Shown: piece by piece, positions 59,101 through 64,000 of the stretch
Layout of the letters: every line of letters begins with the position of its first letter
How positions within the stretch are numbered: position 1 is the first letter of the stretch
NCBI GenBank assembly: GCA_016866235.1
Contig: VGMW01000001.1
Coordinates: 496,001 to 560,000 of the forward strand
Reading direction: 5' to 3'
Source: Bacteroidota bacterium
GTDB taxonomy: Bacteria > Bacteroidota > Bacteroidia > Cytophagales > Cyclobacteriaceae
Length of the DNA stretch: 64,000 bases
The notes under the pieces: generated by a model
What the model was told of the DNA's origin: nothing
Database searches by the model: none
Seen by the model: only the letters and a program-made list of their open reading frames with translations
Made by a program: the position numbers and the translations under genes

Positions 59101-59391
59101 TAGCAGGCGGTAAAGTCTCCACCGCATATAATCCTGCGTTAAGGCAGGTCTCACAGCACTCGACAAAACGCCCCGGATGGTCAGCACCACATCATTGGGC
59201 TTGGGAAAAACCACATTGGCCGCAATGCCTAAATATTCTGCAACCTGGACCTTTAGCCAGTTGTTCATGCCTTCCGTTTGTGTGACGATAAACTGTCGCG
59301 TGAAAGCATCCTGCCGGGTTAAATTCATTTGACCGGAAAGCTTTCGCGCCAGGGCACTCAGATCGTCTGACACATAAAATCCCAATGCCAT
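56131..59391 (-). CDS. recC: Exodeoxyribonuclease V, RecC subunit
   Basis: The protein has 1086 residues. It is RecC-like: helicase-fold domains without intact catalytic motifs, the ITQTEGMNNWLKVQVAEYLGIAANV-like N-terminus (bases about 59230-59310) with the family FPKPND segment, and the central PAEVIAMLGMNFDAFPRK block (about 57390-57440). It scans DNA in the complex and may recognise a Chi-like site. It starts 3 bases after the recD stop. Confidence 0.93.
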   Translation of the reverse strand: MALGFYVSDDLSALARKLSGQMNLTRQDAFTRQFIVTQTEGMNNWLKVQVAEYLGIAANVVFPKPNDVVLTIRGVLSSAVRPALTQDYMRWRLYRLLSESEFTAQFPDVANYYEGEPVKRMALAARLSDLFDQYQVYRTETIIKWNSGAKIELQHEQWQQWLWYRLREDGHYRPQDKTELITDLLQALKQPEQIERLRSKMPAIHFFGIAVITPYYMKLFSELSEWIDVNFYLLNPAPDQYWFDYLSEKQIARYNSWFYRNGMKTSSDWNQDLEGNSLLLNLGKIIKGSFRVLFENDRVFNVYEYVNRIQEKPFRTLLGKIQDDIYRNAVATECHPITATDRKDGSITINSCHTPLREVEVLYDFLIGLIDQKNQKLSPKDVVVMVTDIDAYAPYIRAVFDHAPYQIPYNIADESLDSGNNLFYALRLLMDLDEEKFSAESVLELLESTLIRERAGITDVALIRKLVRSAGIKFGWNGEREEETHYYSWTYGLERLMYGICIGGEAPFFNGVETILPLDVIEGNASDELLRFYVFVNTLQKIIQKRAQARTLENWREYLHEVVGALIFQPGEKEYEDYHRFIQVTESMAGPDAISSPPEVDEARAENQSPIEFEVIRYSLKDMLQTVKRTHAFTGGGITFCSLIPMRSIPAEVIAMLGMNFDAFPRKETVVNFSLFAKDPRPGDRNVRDNDRHLFLETLLSARSFLYISFTGIRVTDAVAMPPSTVVDELLDYLIENSEDKVKIKREDLIGKQPLHNYSRKYFTKDSGFRTYLTHLNEGNGFPKAEKDSTDKKVESPNVNAADLIQFFGDPLKWYVNRVLNIYYREKEILLPDTEMFELNKLDEWKLSDLQLRGSENNPDRLRESLVLNGQLPLRNAGRYYIQKNFNENHDLMKAFKEAMNGAAERRIQVNVSTDKGKVVGLVGQVYGDRMVLLLHSKSSRNKNLVSGFVQYILAVASGEYIELWIVDEKNPNLKPIVKGLYSKKKATVLVEGWMEAFRIGNRACYPFVPGLEENVLEAFKMSADDYLNELGKKIRKAEEEEYSGYVQDPHFLLMYRSGFFSLENYAALQTNMLSFFGLLNKHFPF

Positions 59392-59394
59392 GGC

Positions 59395-61227
59395 TTAGTC
59401 GGTTGAAAGGTTTGAAAACCGCTCCGCAATTCCTGATGAGCGTTGAACCCCTGCCGCAGCAGCGGTGAGAATAATTTCCTCTGTGCCCTGCAAGACCACC
59501 GAATCCTTTGCTCTGGTGATGGCGGTGTAAAGCAATTCTCTGGTGAGTAGTTTATTATCTGCATTGTCGGGTAGCACCACCAAAACTTTATTGTACTCCG
59601 ATCCCTGTGATTTATGGATGGTCATGGCAAACAGCGTCTGAACATTGCTCAGGTATTCCGGTTGAAATTCGCGCAGGCCCCCATGGGCATCACCAAAATA
59701 AACCCTCAGCTTTCCATCCTTATTTTTTCGCACGATCCCCACATCGCCGTTTACGAGCCCCAAAAGGTTGTTGTTTTGGGTAACCAGCACTGGTCGGTTT
59801 TCATAGAACTCTGAAGTGCGGTGGTGGATGAGATTTTTTGCAGCAAGGTATTTTTCAATCCGAAGGTTTATGGCATTGAGCCCACGGTCACCTTCCCGCA
59901 CGGTGACCAACACCCGAAGGCTGTTGAGTTTGTTTAATGCTTCCTGGATGTCCTCCGTTTTAATATAGGTCTCATAGCCTGAAATGAAGTTTTCGAATAC
60001 GTCATCTCCGGATTTGGTGTCAATATGGATTTGATTGCTTTTACCGGACTGAATCAGCGCTCTTAACATGTCGGACTGATTGGTAATCACTGCACGACTG
60101 AGTTGACCGATGCCACTCCGCTCATTAAACCGTCGGCTCCGCCGCAACTCCACCACATGACCGGTGAGTTTATTCAACTTCCTGGAGGCATGGCTATCGG
60201 TGATTTGATGGGTTTTTGGCTGGATGTATTGATTAAAGCATTGTATTTCCGATGCGGTAAACTGATTGATGTCGGTGCAGCGGCATACATCGCCCAAAAC
60301 AGACCCTGCTTCAACGCTGGCCAATTGATTGTTATCTCCCAGAAAAATTATCCTGGTGGATGGGGCGACGGCGTCAAGCAACTTCGCAAATAAGGGTACA
60401 TCGATCATCGATGCTTCATCAACCACTATGACATCAAATGAAAGTGGTTGTGCTTGATGGTGACGGAAGCGGACCGAATCCGGTATGGTTTTTAAAAGCC
60501 GGTGAATGGTGGAGGAAGTGAGCTTGCTGAATTTTTCCCGAATGGCATCTGGGATTGAAAGGGGAGTGGACTGAAGCGACTCCAACATTCGGACCGAAGC
60601 CTTTCCGGTAGGTGCAGTGAGCGCAACTGATAACTCCGGATGGATGGTATACAGTATGGCCAGGATTTTAGCGACCGTGGTCGTTTTACCTGTGCCCGGC
60701 CCACCGGTAACGATGGTGAAATTATTGAGGCATGCCTGAATGGCGGCAATCAGCTGCCAGTCAATCCTTTCATTGGCCGTAAGGGATTCTGCATCAGAAT
60801 CGTCGGCCTGAAGGGTCTCAATCAACGATTTGACTTGTTCCAGTTGCTCCAGTCGTACGGAGCGCAAATCCGCTTCCTGATCAATTAATCGATGGATGGA
60901 CTTAATGATGGTGGTTTCGTAAGAAAAATATCGGTGGAAGTAAAGGCGGTTGCCATCCACCATGAAAGGTTTCGTTTCAGTGCCGCTTCCAACCAGTGAT
61001 CTGATTTTTTTAATGGATCCCAGTTCCTGAGCATCGAGTGGCAGGCAGATATGGCCCTCCTCCAACCGTCTGGATAGCCTCGATGCCCACGGTCTGATGC
61101 GCCCGTCTGGAAAAAAAGACGCAAAAGATTCATGCAGATCGGTTGGTTGGTCCACGTGGGGAAGTTTATTTGAATTGGAAGGTTTCAAGATAGCGTAAGA
61201 GGATTTAAATAAAAAAGCATGCTGCAA
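59395..61227 (-). CDS. recD: Exodeoxyribonuclease V, RecD helicase subunit
   Basis: The protein has up to 610 residues from TTG 61227; the start is uncertain, and GTG at 61155 (VDQPTDLHESF) is a good alternative. SF1B 5'-3' helicase: Walker A VTGGPGTGKTTTVAKI near residue 176, VVDEASMIDVPLFAKLL, LGDNNQLASVEAGSVLGD, and the C-terminal TIHKSQGSEYNKVLVVLP and LYTAITRAK. First gene of the recDCB operon, divergent from rmuC with a 174-base gap. Confidence 0.93.
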   Translation of the reverse strand: MQHAFLFKSSYAILKPSNSNKLPHVDQPTDLHESFASFFPDGRIRPWASRLSRRLEEGHICLPLDAQELGSIKKIRSLVGSGTETKPFMVDGNRLYFHRYFSYETTIIKSIHRLIDQEADLRSVRLEQLEQVKSLIETLQADDSDAESLTANERIDWQLIAAIQACLNNFTIVTGGPGTGKTTTVAKILAILYTIHPELSVALTAPTGKASVRMLESLQSTPLSIPDAIREKFSKLTSSTIHRLLKTIPDSVRFRHHQAQPLSFDVIVVDEASMIDVPLFAKLLDAVAPSTRIIFLGDNNQLASVEAGSVLGDVCRCTDINQFTASEIQCFNQYIQPKTHQITDSHASRKLNKLTGHVVELRRSRRFNERSGIGQLSRAVITNQSDMLRALIQSGKSNQIHIDTKSGDDVFENFISGYETYIKTEDIQEALNKLNSLRVLVTVREGDRGLNAINLRIEKYLAAKNLIHHRTSEFYENRPVLVTQNNNLLGLVNGDVGIVRKNKDGKLRVYFGDAHGGLREFQPEYLSNVQTLFAMTIHKSQGSEYNKVLVVLPDNADNKLLTRELLYTAITRAKDSVVLQGTEEIILTAAAAGVQRSSGIAERFSNLSTD

Positions 61228-61401
61228 GACTAATTCAGGCAGTTGTAACAGGTTTACAATGGGAAACTTTATACTGCAGGAAATTTGAAATAATGGAATC
61301 CGGTAGACTCCCCAATGGACTTTAACCTTGATTTGGGTAATGGACTGCAGGGGTCAAAAGCGTTCCGTATTTTAGAGGCAATTCTTCTATTTATTTAAAC
61401 T

Positions 61402-62715
61402 ATGATAACAACGGTTTTAATCACAGCGGTTACGCTTTTTGCCGGATTGCTGGCAGGTTATTGGTTTGGAAAAGGAAAAAACAATGAATTGAAAGCCGAG
61501 CGCGACGAGTTTCAGCGTCTTAGCCTATCGTCAGAGGCCAAGGTAGAGCTGCTGCAAAAAGAGGCGCAAAAAGCGGAGTTGCTCAATCAACAGCTTGGAG
61601 AAAAACGTGAGGAAATTGCCATTCTGAATACGCGTTTGGAAAATGCTGCTAAAATTTTCCAGACGCAAAAAGACGAAATTCAAAAAATGCAGGACAACAA
61701 CCTGAGTCAGTTTAGGAATGTAGCCCAACAAATCCTCGAGGAGAAAAGTAAATCCTTTGCCGTTGCGAGTGAGCAAAGCATTAAAGGTCTCCTCAATCCG
61801 CTTGAAAATCAGATTAAGGAGTTTCGTAACCGTGTGGATACCGTTTACCAGGCTGAAAGCAACGAGCGCCATTCACTGAAAGATGAAATAAAACGTCTGG
61901 TGAGTGAAAGTTCTAAGGTAAGTGAGCAGGCCAACAACCTGACCAATGCCCTTAAAACCAATGTGAAGCTTCAGGGCAACTGGGGTGAGATGTTGCTGGA
62001 ATCCATTTTGGAGCACAGCGGATTGAACCGTGACCGGGAATATTTTGTCCAGGAATTTATTCGCGATAAGGCCGGTAACATCATTAAAGACGAGGAAGGA
62101 CATGGACTTCAACCCGATGTTACCATTCATTATCCCGATCACCGAAAGATCATCTGTGATTCCAAGGTCTCGCTGATTGCCTGGGATCGTTATGTCTCAG
62201 CGGCCGAAGAGGAGGAAAGGCGATCGGCCCTAAGCGACCACCTGAAATCATTAAAAGCGCATATTGATGGATTGAGCAGGAAGAACTACCCCAAATATGC
62301 CGAGGCATTGGAGTATGTTTTAATGTTTGTTCCAATTGAGCCCGCTTTTTTGGAGGCGATAAAATCCGATCACACGCTTTGGAAATATGCCTATGACCGA
62401 GGCATTGTGATGGTGAGTCCGACCAATCTGATCGCTGTTCTTAAAATCATAGCCGATTTATGGAAAGTGGAGCAGCAGAGTAAAAATGCCATTGAGATTG
62501 CTGAGCGCGCCGGGCAGTTGTACGATAAGTTCGCAAACTTCATTGCCTCCCTGGAGGAAGTCGGGCAGCGCATTGACCAGAGTCAACGTGCTTATGACGA
62601 TGCCTTTAAACTGCTGTCAACCGGAAAGGGTAATGTGCTGCGTCAGGTGGAGGAAATGAAAAAAATGGGTGCCAAAGCAACCAAGCAATTGCCTGATCAT
62701 CTGATCAAGGATTGA
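61402..62715 (+). CDS. rmuC: DNA recombination protein RmuC
   Basis: The protein has 437 residues. An N-terminal TM helix (MITTVLITAVTLFAGLLAGYW) precedes a long coiled coil (about 30-150) and the RmuC domain (LQGNWGEMLLESILEHSGL, PDVTIHYPDHRKIICDSKVS, VLMFVPIEPAFLEA). The family resembles restriction-type nucleases and limits inversions and foreign DNA. Adjacent to recBCD on the opposite strand, fitting a DNA-end processing neighbourhood. Confidence 0.93.
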   Translation: MITTVLITAVTLFAGLLAGYWFGKGKNNELKAERDEFQRLSLSSEAKVELLQKEAQKAELLNQQLGEKREEIAILNTRLENAAKIFQTQKDEIQKMQDNNLSQFRNVAQQILEEKSKSFAVASEQSIKGLLNPLENQIKEFRNRVDTVYQAESNERHSLKDEIKRLVSESSKVSEQANNLTNALKTNVKLQGNWGEMLLESILEHSGLNRDREYFVQEFIRDKAGNIIKDEEGHGLQPDVTIHYPDHRKIICDSKVSLIAWDRYVSAAEEEERRSALSDHLKSLKAHIDGLSRKNYPKYAEALEYVLMFVPIEPAFLEAIKSDHTLWKYAYDRGIVMVSPTNLIAVLKIIADLWKVEQQSKNAIEIAERAGQLYDKFANFIASLEEVGQRIDQSQRAYDDAFKLLSTGKGNVLRQVEEMKKMGAKATKQLPDHLIKD

Positions 62716-62977
62716 TATTGGAAAATAAGGCGAATTCGACCCTTTAGTCTTTCGTATCGTAATATCATCTTAATTATAACATGTTAGGCGGTAGGCGTTT
62801 GAGGCGGCGCTGATGGTTCTCCTAATTTTTAAACTTAAACTCTGGTTAATTCCGGAGGGCTGAATCCTACTGACCAATCATTTAGGCTTACTCAGTCCTG
62901 TTAGGCCTCCGCTCACTCTCAGACGCTAAACTCTGAACAGATCCTTTCCGTTCTTACGGCTTAACACAAATAAACCT

Positions 62978-64000
62978 ATGATCAAACAACAACTTTTTAG
63001 ATTTCCTGCCCTGCTACTTTTAACAGTAGTGGTTTCGGGACTTTTACTTTCCTGCTCCACAGAAGCAGATGAGCCAAAACCTGATAAGTCAATCGTAGAA
63101 TTGGCACAGAGCACCCCTGACTTATCCATCCTTGTAACCGCTTTAACCAAATACCCCGATTTGGTGACTACCCTCAGCGGGGATGGTAGTTTCACTGTAT
63201 TTGCACCCACCAACGCTGCATTTACCTCACTGCTGACGGCCATCGGGTAAACCAGCCTCGATGACATACCAGCAGATGTGCTTAAAAATGTCCTGCAATA
63301 CCACGTGGTAACGGCCGGAGCTTTTAAGGCAGCGCAACTTTCCAATGGATCAGTGAATGCAGCCAATGCAGAAGCCATTCAAATCTCTGTTACTGGTGGT
63401 GTGAAAATTAACTCCAGCGTAAATGTGGCGGTTGCCGATATCGTTGGAACCAATGGCGTTGTACATATTGTAGACGCTGTTATGGTTCCACCTTCCATCG
63501 TTCCCATTGTTGGAACCATCGTGGCACCGGCATTTTTCAATAAAAATTTTACAACACTGGTTGCGGCTGTTAAAGCAGCTGATCCTGCAGTTCTAACCAT
63601 TCTGCTTGGAGCAGGTCCTTCCAAAAAGAAAATGACCTTGTTCGCTCCCACCAACGATGCCTTTGCGGCAGCCGGCATCACTTCATTGCCAACCGATAAG
63701 GCACTCTTAACCGATGTGTTGAAATATCACGTAATTGATGATGAGGTCCTTGCAGCAGAATTGCCTACTGGCTCAGCGACCATCCCTACACTGGGTGGTA
63801 ATTTTTATCTCAGCAACAATGGCTCGAAGGGTGTCTACATCAATGCAACCACTAAGGTCACCAAAACAGACATTACAGCCTCCAATGGTGTCGTCCACGT
63901 AATCGATCGCACCTTGTTGCCGCCATCCAAAACTTTGGCTCAGATTGCAACGGATTTAGCTTTTGCAACTGCACCTCAGTTTACGCAATTGTTGGCAGCG
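62978..64000 (+). pseudogene. Fasciclin-repeat lipoprotein with in-frame stop, cut by window end
   Basis: The lipoprotein signal is MIKQQLFRFPALLLLTVV with lipobox LLSC. The first fasciclin (FAS1) domain (SFTVFAPTNAAFTSLL) is broken by TAA at 63248-63250. The same frame then continues without interruption to the window end (TSLDDIPADVLKNVLQYHV, a second FAS1 with MTLFAPTNDAFAA, and the start of a third, LAQIATDLAFATA). Read through, it is a normal FAS1 array for surface adhesion. A single C-to-T change (CAA to TAA) would account for the stop. Confidence 0.85.

Noticed and set aside
1-64000. Genome-wide reassignment of TAA/TAG to glutamine
   Set aside because: recC, recD, pntAA, pntB and others end at TAA in family-typical positions, and long conserved genes contain no internal TAA or TAG.

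Overview
The window looks like a chromosomal segment of a member of the Bacteroidota, most likely from the Cytophagales side of the phylum. Support comes from a very large secreted adhesin ending in a type IX secretion (T9SS) sorting domain, a periplasmic-propeller/Y_Y_Y sensor kinase, MBG, HYR and FN3 repeats, a DUF2141 protein, frequent 'AQ'-type signal-peptide cleavage sites, and start regions without strong Shine-Dalgarno sequences. No rRNA, tRNA, CRISPR array, insertion sequence or phage gene was recognised.

Layout. 1-4.0 kb: two exported amidohydrolase-family genes, the first cut by the window edge. 4.1-8.8 kb: an unknown secreted protein, then a divergent LuxR-type response regulator and propeller sensor kinase; the kinase is frameshifted. 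8.9-15.4 kb (minus strand): a Gfo/Idh oxidoreductase, a membrane-anchored sensor-like protein, a fatty acid hydroxylase/sterol desaturase, a small lipoprotein, an M15-type peptidase, and a UbiB/AarF kinase paired with a TetR-fold gene. 15.5-19.1 kb (minus): a response regulator beside a sensor kinase built from 756-bp in-frame tandem PAS-PAS repeats and divided by two in-frame stop codons. 19.2-22.1 kb (minus): a sulfur module made of a TauE-type exporter, a split YeeE/YedE transporter and a TsdA-like diheme cytochrome. 22.2-24.6 kb: a phytanoyl-CoA dioxygenase-like gene, a DUF2141 gene and a frameshifted DUF2461 gene.

24.8-31.0 kb: a three-gene proton-translocating transhydrogenase operon followed by an amino-sugar-phosphate isomerase, an MFS transporter and a flavin monooxygenase. 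31.0-31.7 kb is an AT-rich gap without a convincing gene. 31.7-36.5 kb: the T9SS adhesin, with an early frameshift. 36.6-42.2 kb (minus): a sugar-catabolism-type operon (TIM-barrel isomerase/epimerase, Gfo/Idh oxidoreductase, and a ThuA/PVC-propeller/HEAT/CARDB/azurin-like fusion). 42.3-45.9 kb: a Dabb protein and the sulfate-activation genes cysD and cysN followed by a second TauE-type exporter. 45.9-52.5 kb: exported hydrolases and oxidases (GH3, FMN alpha-hydroxy-acid oxidase, PhoD-like phosphatase) and a coupled desaturase, small membrane protein and sialidase. 52.7-61.2 kb (minus): recD-recC-recB. 61.4-64 kb: rmuC and a fasciclin-repeat lipoprotein interrupted by an in-frame stop and cut by the window end.

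A recurring feature is gene damage. Three frameshifts and three in-frame stops sit inside otherwise well-preserved reading frames, while the housekeeping genes (pnt, cysDN, recBCD, rmuC) are intact. Either the assembly carries point errors or sensor and surface genes are decaying or switching in this strain. The most interesting leads are the repeat-built split kinase, the UbiB/TetR-fold pair, the thiosulfate module with a palindrome in its upstream region, and the coupled desaturase-sialidase operon.
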